The translations under genes were made by a program, and so were the position numbers. The notes beneath the pieces were generated by a model. The model was not told the origin of the DNA, did no database searches, and saw only the letters and a list, made by a program, of their open reading frames with translations. From positions 336,820-400,819 of the forward strand of contig JAJVIK010000004.1 of the NCBI GenBank assembly GCA_022072055.1: a stretch of DNA of 64,000 nt. The letters are read 5' to 3'. Positions 45,429-53,300 of this stretch are shown here, one piece after another. Each line of letters opens with the position of its first letter. Within the stretch, counting starts at the first letter, position 1. This DNA comes from a bacterium (GTDB lineage Bacteria > Hinthialibacterota > Hinthialibacteria > OLB16).

Positions 45429-45441
45429 CTCAGAACGGCGG

Positions 45442-46095
45442 TCAGTTCACCTTCCTGATTCCGTAATTCCCACCCACGACCTTGACGATCTGTATTTCCA
45501 CTCCGTTGTTCTGAAGCGTGAAGCTATCGCCCTGGTAAAGGCCTTCCGGGTCGTTGGAATAAGTGAAAAAGATGTCGTAGCGGCCGTTGGAGGCTGAAAC
45601 CGAATTGACCCCATTGGCGGGAACCTCGAACTCCTTGTCACCGGACTCGGAACGCAGGCGAACCTTAACGCTGAATTCATTGGGGTTCCTCACTCGGACC
45701 TCATTGGAGTACCCCACATACTCATCGGCCCCCGAGAGTCGCCACGGTGGACCAATTCCTGAAGGGGTCTTTGTCTGGCCAAGAACAGAAGGGGAATTCT
45801 TGACCTTCAGCGATGGCTCCAAGTCCTCCTCAATCGATGAGACCCCGCCTTTCACCGTTTCCGCTCCGGCGGAGACGGATTCATCCCCCTCTTTTCGCGG
45901 AGTTGTCGGCGCCGCGTGATTTCTCGAACCAACGCTGGGGGCCTCTGGACTTGAATCCGACAGCTGACTGTCCCCTTTGACGATGCCTCCCCGCAATTCC
46001 GCCTTCCCGTTTGTCGCCGTGGGGCGCAAGGATTCCACACAGCCAAGGGAAAAAAAACAAACAAGGATTCCCACCAAATTTCTCGACCCCAGCAC
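45442..46095 (-). CDS. Predicted lipoprotein of unknown function
   Basis: 217 residues from the GTG at 46095, chosen because CGGGAGG lies six bases upstream and a lipoprotein signal follows at once (VGILVCFFSLGC, lipobox SLGC). After a low-complexity Ser/Thr/Pro/Glu linker of about 90 residues, the last 100 residues form a beta-rich domain (VGYSNEVRVRNPNEFSVKVRLRSE, then a Ser/Asn-rich strand pair) resembling small beta-sandwich or carbohydrate-associated modules. Inside the hsp20-bracketed mosaic; base composition is less GC-rich than the neighbours, consistent with import. Confidence 0.6.
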   Translation of the reverse strand: MLGSRNLVGILVCFFSLGCVESLRPTATNGKAELRGGIVKGDSQLSDSSPEAPSVGSRNHAAPTTPRKEGDESVSAGAETVKGGVSSIEEDLEPSLKVKNSPSVLGQTKTPSGIGPPWRLSGADEYVGYSNEVRVRNPNEFSVKVRLRSESGDKEFEVPANGVNSVSASNGRYDIFFTYSNDPEGLYQGDSFTLQNNGVEIQIVKVVGGNYGIRKVN

Positions 46096-46244
46096 GCGCG
46101 CGCCTCCCGTTCGACGACCATAACGCCCGGAACAGAACCAACCGTGGGCCCAGTCCAGACTCTCTGTACATCGCAAGCAGTCTGATGACCATTAGATGAC
46201 ACTGTCAAGATCAGATAATGATATTGAAAGACTTTCGCCCCTCC

Positions 46245-46265
46245 TTGCCGAGGCATCCTCGGCAA
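46245..46265. other. Short perfect hairpin upstream of the lipoprotein gene
   Basis: TTGCCGAGG (46245-46253) pairs with CCTCGGCAA (46257-46265) around a 3-base loop, 150 bases before the lipoprotein GTG. It has no T-tract. It could be an operator or leader structure. Confidence 0.45.
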
Positions 46266-46364
46266 TAGCGCGTCAAAACCCGCTTGTGGGAATGGGGTTG
46301 CGGGGATAACATAAGGTTCATCGACGTTGGCGTGTTTTGGTCCTTTGGAGGAAGGGAGAACCGG

Positions 46365-46782
46365 ATGCGAGTGTTCTTGGGAAACGGGCCGTGGTGCAGG
46401 CCAGGGTATTACGGAGTGCGCGCAGGCTCGCGCTGGCCGCACTATGAGACGGACTGCAGTGATTACATGCCATTCCCTTCTTACATGGCTACGCCACCGC
46501 CCTTCTCCAACGCGAGGGCTTCGAGGTCCTGACCATTGACGGCATCGCGGAGCGGACCAACGAGGAGGATTACATCTGCCGCGCCTGCGAGTTCCAACCG
46601 GACCTGGTCATCCTGGAGGTCTCGACCCCCTCCATGGAGGTGGACCTTCGCCAGGCGATGGCGATCCGCGAGCGCTGTCCCAACGCAAAAATGGCCTTCG
46701 CCGGTCTGCACATGCTGGAGCAGGGAGAAGATTTCCTGGCGGGGCATCGCTTTGTTGATCTTACCTTGCGTGGAGAGTATGA
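46365..46782 (+). pseudogene. Broken B12-binding radical SAM protein, N-terminal part
   Basis: An ATG at 46365 with GGAAGGGAG upstream starts MRVFLGNGPWCRPGYYGVRAGSRWPH, the conserved opening of cobalamin-dependent radical SAM enzymes. After YMPFP (about 46473) a one-base loss in a C-run shifts the frame, and from 46489 the matching protein continues in the next frame (GYATALLQREGFEVLTIDGI, later PDLVILEVSTPSMEVDLRQA), which is the B12-binding Rossmann domain. The gene is cut off at 46782, exactly where repeat copy B begins, so the radical SAM domain is missing. Confidence 0.75.
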
Positions 46783-46990
46783 CCTCCCGGTGCATGCCGC
46801 CCATTTCGATCTTAACATGGTAAGCGTCCGAGGTTTCATAGATGTCGGTGGGGGGGTGCCATCCGGTCTCGTGGACACGCAGCAGGGTGGCCTTGGGCCG
46901 GAGGAAGACTTGGGTCCCGCAGAGCTCGTGCGGAGAATCGCTTTCCTCGGCGCGAATTCGAGGGGCCAGGTTGTAAGGACGCGCAAGCAT
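46783..46990 (-). pseudogene. Second, truncated copy of hsp20 (69 codons)
   Basis: The ATG at 46990 with the same ribosome site and promoter as hsp20 encodes the identical first 69 residues, ending at KIEMGGMHRE. The frame then runs on into unrelated sequence (the reverse strand of the radical SAM remnant) to 46481. If expressed it would be a non-functional fusion, though the promoter (47024-47052 on the minus strand) is intact. Confidence 0.8.
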
Positions 46991-47061
46991 GACCGTCCTC
47001 CCGGGGTTGGATCAACGCCTTGAGGATAATGTGTCTTGCTGGGAGGCGTCAATATTTGACC
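46783..47061. repeat. 279-bp direct repeat, copy B
   Basis: Partner of 44409-44687, same orientation, 2374 bases apart. The four differences that fall in the hsp20 coding part are all synonymous; three more lie in the leader and promoter region. The right end at 47061 is 58 bases before the beta-helix gene. Confidence 0.9.
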
Positions 47062-47119
47062 GCGCCGCTGAAATTCGGTATCCCTCCTCGATTCACGCTC
47101 ATCGTGGGAGGTCTGTCGC

Positions 47120-48247
47120 ATGCGCCTGTTCCCTTTACCGCTCATTCTGATCCTCCCCCTGGCGGTGTGCACATGGGCTGGGGGGGGTGCCACGCTTGTG
47201 GTAGCGACCCAATCCTCCTCGGAGGGATCCAAGGCTCGCGCGGACTTTGTGGGGGATGGTGTCGGGGACCAGGAGGAAATCAACCGAGCCATCCGCGCGC
47301 TACCCGAGGCTGGCGGAACCGTGATGCTGATGGAAGGGAGCTACGACATCCGCAAGGTGACCGGGACCTTGGGAGGGGTCCTGATCGACCGGAGTTTTGT
47401 GACCGTTTCCGGACAAGGGGCGGCGACCATGCTCCGTCAAGCGCCGGGACAAAACACGAACGTGGTTCGGATCATCGGCTCGGATGTCGGTTTCATCACG
47501 GTCCGGGACCTGGTGGTGGACTGTGACCGGGACAACAACCCTTACGGAGAGGGGGACCCGAACGTATCTCACGCCCGCTTCGAGTACTGCGGGATCAAGG
47601 CTTACCATCAAGCGCCAGGCGGTCCGGGAGGTGTTCCCAACCACGACATCACCATTGAGGGCTGCCGGGTGCTCAATTCGCGCCGTCTCGGAATCATGCT
47701 TGAAGGCTCGAACATGAAGGTCCTCAACAATGTGCTCGGAAACGCTTTCTCCGACTCGGTGGAAATCCTCACCGGGCCGGGGGAGATTCGCGGGAACTAC
47801 GCGGAAATCACGGGACGAACGCATGTCGCCATCGGCAGCGATCGGGGAAACTCGATCCTGATGTCCGACAACATAATCCATGTGAAGAAGGGAGGCCATC
47901 TCGACATCGGGTTTCGCTCCTGGGCCGCCTCGGACCGTCATGTCATCTCCGGGAATGTCCTCACGGTTGAAGAGGGCGGAAAGTGCGAGATGGCCATGGA
48001 CATTCGGGGCGAGGGCGCGGCGGTCACCGGGAACTGTGTTCATTCCGCAAGCCCGGAGGCTCCAGTCCGAATTCATATCGGCGCTGGGAATACAGTCCTC
48101 ACCGGAAATGTTCTGGAAAATGTTCGAATCGAGGTGGAGGATCAGACCGGTTCAAACAAGCCGATCCTGATCCGAAACAACATCTTGGAAAACTCACGGA
48201 TCGAACACACGCAGGGAAATCTGATCGCGGAGGAGACGCCCGACTGA
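47120..48247 (+). CDS. Exported right-handed parallel beta-helix protein
   Basis: 375 residues, start preceded by GTGGGAGG. Signal peptide MRLFPLPLILILPLAVCTWAG, then GDGVGDQEEINRAIRALPEAGGTVMLMEGSYDI, the usual opening of pectate-lyase-superfamily beta-helix proteins, and a series of about 20-25-residue coils (ISGNVLT, VLNNVLGNAF, ITGRTHVAI, VLENVRIEVE, ILIRNNIL). Such proteins bind or cleave polysaccharides. I see no clear lyase or hydrolase catalytic set. It lies outside the mosaic, and its promoter probably sits in the original hsp20 upstream region. Confidence 0.82.
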   Translation: MRLFPLPLILILPLAVCTWAGGGATLVVATQSSSEGSKARADFVGDGVGDQEEINRAIRALPEAGGTVMLMEGSYDIRKVTGTLGGVLIDRSFVTVSGQGAATMLRQAPGQNTNVVRIIGSDVGFITVRDLVVDCDRDNNPYGEGDPNVSHARFEYCGIKAYHQAPGGPGGVPNHDITIEGCRVLNSRRLGIMLEGSNMKVLNNVLGNAFSDSVEILTGPGEIRGNYAEITGRTHVAIGSDRGNSILMSDNIIHVKKGGHLDIGFRSWAASDRHVISGNVLTVEEGGKCEMAMDIRGEGAAVTGNCVHSASPEAPVRIHIGAGNTVLTGNVLENVRIEVEDQTGSNKPILIRNNILENSRIEHTQGNLIAEETPD

Positions 48248-48261
48248 GTCCCGGCCTGTCC

Positions 48262-50541
48262 TCACAAACCCTGCGTTCTCTTCAACCGACGCCAATCGAG
48301 GGAGATCGACTTGAGGTTCGGTGGGATGTCCGAGTCTTCGCCGAGGACCACGCCCTCCATCCGGCCCGTGGAGTTCCGCCAGACCGCCAGATCGAGGGGT
48401 CGCTCCGGTTTGAGCTCGGTGGACCCCACTCTGAAGCGCTTGAGCCCCCCGGCGGCCAGCGCTTCCAGTTCCCCCGACTTCGAGAGACGAATGCCGACAA
48501 CGCCGGCGGCCTCGACCTCCACGCGATGCCCGTTCACCATCGTGGCGCACCGAATCGAGTCCCCGGAGACCTCATTCGCTCCCGACACCAGGATGACCGT
48601 GCCGTCAAGGAGACGGGCGGTTCCGCGCGTGGGTGGCGCCACCGAGGACGGCCCGAAACCGGTGAGCTTGCCGGTGGCCTCGAATTGCCTGGGCGCCCCG
48701 CGCGCGGCAAGGTCGGCAATCACCTGCTCAACCCCTTGAGACCCATCCGACAGCGCGACCATCCCTTCCGGAAGGGCGGCATTCCCGTCGAAAGGCTGGG
48801 CGTCAAAATCCATGGTCCAATCCCCGACACGGTAGAGCGCGGTCTTCCCGGCGCTTGCGCTTTGAAAGAACTTCGCGGTCGAGGGGCTCTCGAATTCCGA
48901 ATGATACAGGATAACCGCCTGATACCGTTGAGGTCCGTAGCGGACAAGACCCTCCTCGGAGACCTTGAGGGAGCCATTCTCAATCTCCGAAGAAGGGATC
49001 AGATCGGCGGGGTAGCCCGCGCTCCAAAGCGCGTCGGCCAGGGCCATGCCGACATCATCATAAACCGGCCCCGCCCAGTTCATCGCGGCGGAGTGTCCAA
49101 ACACCACCGCGACCGGACAGTCCAGGGGACTTCCGGAGATCAGGTCCAAAAGATGTATTCGCTCCTGAGCGGTCACCAAGTCGGCCTTCAGCAGCGCGCT
49201 GTAAGCGCCGTGCCTGGGCATGTCGAAGCCAACCGGGTAGAGCGGATGGACATTGACCCGTCCTCCAGCGAGCGCGGAAGACCAGATCTGGGTTTCGTAA
49301 TCCTCCACATCCGAGGAGTAGTACATGTTGTACCACACTGGGCTGTTCCATTTCTTGGACAAGGAGGTCCGCACACAAAATGGGGTGGTTTCGTCGGTTT
49401 GGGCAAAGTCGCGCCGGGCAATCCACCAATCGAGACCGTTCTTCTTGAACTCGCGACGGTCCGGGAAGGGATACCAGGTGGGATGGGTGGCCACCAGCGC
49501 GGTGGCGCCGAAAACCTCCTTGGTGACCTCATGGAAATGGGTTTCGATGGCCCCGTTGCGTTCATGGCAGAGGCGCGTGAAATGGTTGATGGCGCGACGC
49601 CGGTTCGCTTCCCTACCCTTTTCGCCGAAGGTCATCAGAAGCGCGTCCCGGATGAAATCTCCTCCCCCTGTGTGTTCCTTGTACGCCTCGGCGAGGAATG
49701 GGGAATACCAATAATCATCCTTCTTCGGGGCGCCGTCAAAGCAGGGCGGGAACCCCCATTCGTCCTTACAGACACCGACAATCCCGCTGTCTCGATAGGT
49801 CTCGATCAACTCGCGCTGAAAGGCGTCGAGATGGGGCGCGAAGACATCCGGCGTCAGATGGGTGAACGCGACCACCGCGCAGGCCTTGCGGAACTTCTCT
49901 GATTGTTGAGCCTGAAACCGAAGGCTGACCCGTTCGGGAGTGGATTCGAGAACCTGATACCGATCCGGAGGAACCTCGGTCACGGTTTCCGGGAGGATTC
50001 CGTCGTTTCCTTTTTCATATGAATAGACCCGAAGCAGCTCGCCGGCGAGCGGGATATAGTGGGTTGTGTTGAAGGTGTAGTGGTCGCTGAGGTCCTGGCT
50101 CTCGACTTTGAGGATGGCTTCGCCCTGGGCATTGAGATCGACCTCACGAAGACAGAGCATCCGCTGCAGTTCATCCGGATATCTCGCGTGGAAGGCCCTT
50201 CGCGCCAAGCGAACATCCAGATCCATCGCGAGGGCGATTCCCTTCTCCCGCGCATACCGCGCCGCGGCGCTGATCTGATCCCGGACCTCCGGGTCCGCCA
50301 GTTCCCTGAGCGGAACCCGCAGGCTGGTGGTGAGGATCTCATAGGGGGAATGCTCGGCGAATAGGTTGATGGCCTCCTTGTAACCCTCGGCTTCAAACTC
50401 GGCGGAGTGCCAAAACCAGCAGCCGAGGGCGGGGGGAGGCGAGGTTACGCGGCGCCAACCCGAGGGCATCGACCAGGCGCCCGCAGCCAGGAGGAGCGTC
50501 AGGTAGAGAAAGCAAGAGGAATGAGCGTGTGAGCTTAGCAC
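48262..50541 (-). CDS. Large exported protein, glycosidase-like (unassigned)
   Basis: 759 residues from a GTG; the first 25 residues look like a signal peptide (LYLTLLLAAGAWS). The first two thirds read like a TIM barrel of a glycoside hydrolase: YEILTTSLRVPL, AMDLDVRLARRAFHARYPDE, GVCKDEWGFPP (a possible acid/base Glu) and VHPLYPVGFDMPRHG. From about 455 a Rossmann-like domain appears (CPVAVVFGHSAAMNW, ILYHSEFES), as in the trimerisation domain of GH42-like enzymes, and the end is beta-rich. The family is not one I can name. It starts 40 bases after the methyltransferase stop. Confidence 0.6.
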   Translation of the reverse strand: MLSSHAHSSCFLYLTLLLAAGAWSMPSGWRRVTSPPPALGCWFWHSAEFEAEGYKEAINLFAEHSPYEILTTSLRVPLRELADPEVRDQISAAARYAREKGIALAMDLDVRLARRAFHARYPDELQRMLCLREVDLNAQGEAILKVESQDLSDHYTFNTTHYIPLAGELLRVYSYEKGNDGILPETVTEVPPDRYQVLESTPERVSLRFQAQQSEKFRKACAVVAFTHLTPDVFAPHLDAFQRELIETYRDSGIVGVCKDEWGFPPCFDGAPKKDDYWYSPFLAEAYKEHTGGGDFIRDALLMTFGEKGREANRRRAINHFTRLCHERNGAIETHFHEVTKEVFGATALVATHPTWYPFPDRREFKKNGLDWWIARRDFAQTDETTPFCVRTSLSKKWNSPVWYNMYYSSDVEDYETQIWSSALAGGRVNVHPLYPVGFDMPRHGAYSALLKADLVTAQERIHLLDLISGSPLDCPVAVVFGHSAAMNWAGPVYDDVGMALADALWSAGYPADLIPSSEIENGSLKVSEEGLVRYGPQRYQAVILYHSEFESPSTAKFFQSASAGKTALYRVGDWTMDFDAQPFDGNAALPEGMVALSDGSQGVEQVIADLAARGAPRQFEATGKLTGFGPSSVAPPTRGTARLLDGTVILVSGANEVSGDSIRCATMVNGHRVEVEAAGVVGIRLSKSGELEALAAGGLKRFRVGSTELKPERPLDLAVWRNSTGRMEGVVLGEDSDIPPNLKSISLDWRRLKRTQGL

Positions 50542-50581
50542 AGGTCAGGAGGATCCCACGGCCACATTGGCCGGAGGTGAT

Positions 50582-52228
50582 CTAGTCAAAGAGGTTCCCC
50601 TGTCGATGTAGGGTGTGGGAGAGGTGCGGCCATTGTCGAATAAACGACCACGCGGAGACTCTCCCCAATTCGTTTGGTTCGATCTTGTTGAGACCCCCCC
50701 CATATACTCGGCCTTCTCCTCGAAGTTCGCTGGCGGTAATCTGATTGAGCAGGTGGAACACATCGGCGTATAAACTACTGTCTCGGCTCAGCAACACCGC
50801 GAGTTCGTGGGTCGGATAGAGCATGAGGTAAAGGTTCGTGCAAATGGCCCGCGAACGATTCCAGATGAATCGAAAGGGTCGCTTTAGATCGGACCCCCGC
50901 CCCATATATGTGCAAAGGAATGGAGCGGGCGCGCGCTGCTCCTGCTTGTACCATGGGGTGCGCTTTCCGACGAGATAACCATCCTTGATTCCAAGCGACT
51001 CGGCGGTTTGGAGGTATTCCCACAGCGGCGGGTGGCGGTCCTTAAGGATCCGTTCAGGCAGGTCGCAGTCAATGAGGCAAAGCGGACGGTCGATGAGCGG
51101 ATAGCCGGCTTCATCGGCATCGACAACCGTGACTTTGAGGTGGCGCGGGCTGGGAAGGATGGGGCGAATGTAAGGGTCGGGGAGGCCACGCCGGTTGGCA
51201 TCCGAGTGGTCGAGGATAAAAAAACTGTTGCTCCCCGTGGCAATCCCACGCTGGATGCGGAAAAGGTCGCCAAGCCTCGGTCCTTCCGCATCGGCGGAGA
51301 TTCGTCGGTCGTTCTTGGCGTGAACCGGATACATTGTCCATTTCCGGGAGCAACGTAATTCCTTCAGCGAGACGCGGTCTTTTGAAGACGGCGACCCGAG
51401 CGAGCCCCCGAAGGTGAACTCCACCTCGTGCTCAGATGAAGGCGCCGCTTTACGGAAGACCAGCACGACTGATGAAACGAGCGCGTCGCCGAACTGAATG
51501 TCGCCTGGATCGAAGCGATGTACCCGGATCAAGGTTACACGATTCGTCAAGAAATATTTGAGTGCTTCGCCATAGTTGACGTCCATGAATTCCGAAGGAA
51601 TGAGCCACGCGGCGTAGCCACCGTCCTCCATCCAGGCGGTGGCAAGCAGAAGGAAGTAGACGTACAGGCCCGCAAGACCGCTAACCTCCAGGCCAGTCAT
51701 CCGGTACGCAAGGGCTTGCAAACGTTCCTTTTCGCCACGTCCTAGATGGTGATGCCGCACATAGGGCGGGTTCGCAAGGATAAGGTTTGGGGAGAAACGG
51801 ATTGAGCCATCGGCAACGACGCGGGTGAAGTCATCTCGAACAACCTCAAGGCCAGCATTCCCCCAAAGGTCGCGGGCAGCTTCGCTGAACGCAGGGTCAA
51901 GTTCGATTCCGACTGCACGTTCGAGCCCCTCCGAGCCAAAAACCGACAGCGCCGCCGAGAAGAAACTGCCCGTACCGATCGACGGATCGGCGAACCGAAT
52001 CGGATGAAACGAATTCCCCGCAACGGACAGCACATAGCGGGCAATTTCCACAGCAAGGTCGTTCGGCGTGGCGAATTGGCCCAATCGGTTTCGGTCGCCT
52101 CCTGACCGGCGCGAATCGAGATCCTCCTGAACAACCCGACGACGCGCCTCGATTGAATTGTTCTGGTGGTGGACGATCACGGGTTCTACAGCCCCAGTTT
52201 TAGAAGATCTTCGATCCGGTGCTCCCAC
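50582..52228 (-). CDS. Type II DNA N6-adenine methyltransferase of an XamI-like restriction system
   Basis: 548 residues (a GTG at 52177, eight bases after the endonuclease stop, would shorten it by 17). SAM-binding region ADPSIGTGSFFSAAL follows a LGQFATPNDLA opening, and the catalytic N-P-P-Y motif is in ILANPPYVRHHHLG, the gamma-type amino-methyltransferase arrangement. The C-terminal half, with RIQRGIATGSNSFFIL and FRFIWNRS-type segments, is a target-recognition/Eco57I-like region. It overlaps the restriction gene by 43 bases if the longer start is used. It would protect the cognate site from cleavage. Confidence 0.87.
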   Translation of the reverse strand: MGAPDRRSSKTGAVEPVIVHHQNNSIEARRRVVQEDLDSRRSGGDRNRLGQFATPNDLAVEIARYVLSVAGNSFHPIRFADPSIGTGSFFSAALSVFGSEGLERAVGIELDPAFSEAARDLWGNAGLEVVRDDFTRVVADGSIRFSPNLILANPPYVRHHHLGRGEKERLQALAYRMTGLEVSGLAGLYVYFLLLATAWMEDGGYAAWLIPSEFMDVNYGEALKYFLTNRVTLIRVHRFDPGDIQFGDALVSSVVLVFRKAAPSSEHEVEFTFGGSLGSPSSKDRVSLKELRCSRKWTMYPVHAKNDRRISADAEGPRLGDLFRIQRGIATGSNSFFILDHSDANRRGLPDPYIRPILPSPRHLKVTVVDADEAGYPLIDRPLCLIDCDLPERILKDRHPPLWEYLQTAESLGIKDGYLVGKRTPWYKQEQRAPAPFLCTYMGRGSDLKRPFRFIWNRSRAICTNLYLMLYPTHELAVLLSRDSSLYADVFHLLNQITASELRGEGRVYGGGLNKIEPNELGRVSAWSFIRQWPHLSHTLHRQGNLFD

Positions 52229-53145
52229 ACCCAGTCTAATCCCTCGGCGGCCTCATAGCCAAGATAGTCGCTGCCAAAGTACCCACACAGAAAGAGGACA
52301 AGCTGCACCTTGGCGCCGTAAGCGGCCTGGAGCTGGTGGATCTTCATCGCCTCCTCTTTCCGCCTCTTGTTCGTGTTCGTGAAGTCCCCAGCTGACTTCG
52401 CTTCTATGAGAATCGGCAAGATGTCTTTACGCGGGTTCTTGGGCTGAATCACCACGTCGATCGGGATGTTAACCTTGAGCGTCTTTCCTACAGGCACATT
52501 CATGCGGAACGTATAGGTGGCCGGCTCCATCTCCTGGAGGGTCAATTCGCTAGGGTGCGCGCGCCTGCGGTAACCGAGCTTGTTCAGGAAGTCTCCGATC
52601 TTGGTAAGCTGCCGCTGCTCCTGGGCGTTACGCACAATAGGGTTGGCCACGGCGCCACAAAGTCGGTCCGCGACAATTGTTGAAGCCCGGTCGCGCTCAT
52701 GGTTTGTCGGCTTCTTGCCCCTGTCGAGCCAGGGGAAAATGTCACGGTCCAGGAGTCTGTTGAGGACTAGGCAGACCGAGGTCAGGTGGACCAGGAGAAT
52801 CTCTTCATTCATGCGGGGAGCGATCTTGCCCTCCTCCATTTTCCCGATGAGTGACTTGTTGGCGTTCGATAGCCCAACAAGCCGGTCCACGGCAAGCGGT
52901 GGGGCGGTGCACATGCGGAGCGTCGGCAGGGCGCCAGGGTTGGCCTTTAGTCGGTCGGGCTGCAAGTTTCTGAGGTCATTTGTTGCAAGGAGTGCTGCCT
53001 TTACTTGCTCAGTTGTCTGGAGACGAGTAGCGCGGAACGCCTTTGGGGCGAAGCGCATGAACCATTCGTTGAACTGGTCAACCGACGCCGCAATGTCGGC
53101 TTTCCAAAAGTGTGGTTTGTCAGCGTTGATTCGCTCGAACGTCAT
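52186..53145 (-). CDS. XamI-like type II restriction endonuclease
   Basis: 319 residues from the ATG at 53145; the frame is open to 53262 but that part lacks family character. The sequence matches the XamI family as I know it: KADIAASVDQFNEWFMRFAP at the start, DRLCGAVANPIVRNAQEQRQL in the middle, and VLFLCGYFGSDYLGYEAAEGLDWVWEHRI at the end. A PD-(D/E)XK active site is readable as D in NIPIDVVI and E-A-K in LIEAKSAGDF. The family target is GTCGAC, not proven here. Its AT content is higher than that of the neighbouring core genes. Confidence 0.8.
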   Translation of the reverse strand: MTFERINADKPHFWKADIAASVDQFNEWFMRFAPKAFRATRLQTTEQVKAALLATNDLRNLQPDRLKANPGALPTLRMCTAPPLAVDRLVGLSNANKSLIGKMEEGKIAPRMNEEILLVHLTSVCLVLNRLLDRDIFPWLDRGKKPTNHERDRASTIVADRLCGAVANPIVRNAQEQRQLTKIGDFLNKLGYRRRAHPSELTLQEMEPATYTFRMNVPVGKTLKVNIPIDVVIQPKNPRKDILPILIEAKSAGDFTNTNKRRKEEAMKIHQLQAAYGAKVQLVLFLCGYFGSDYLGYEAAEGLDWVWEHRIEDLLKLGL

Positions 53146-53300
53146 GAAGCCAATGTCCCTCGGCCGCTTTGATTTGAGCACATGGAATCTACCACAGGGT
53201 CCGACAGATTCAATCCGAGGTTTCGAGGCGGAGGGCGGGGATAGTGGATCCTCCACCCCCATCAGTGGAACTCCCTCGTGGAATCCCCTACTCTTCCCCC

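Noticed and set aside
46481-46990. A 169-residue Hsp20-like protein
   Set aside because: Only the first 69 residues are Hsp20; the rest is the reverse strand of the broken radical SAM gene, so I list it as a pseudogene fragment.
50236-50258. Another possible copy of the GAATCCCTTCTC palindrome in the exported glycosidase-like gene
   Set aside because: Only about ten bases match and the arms are not complementary; it reads as ordinary coding sequence.
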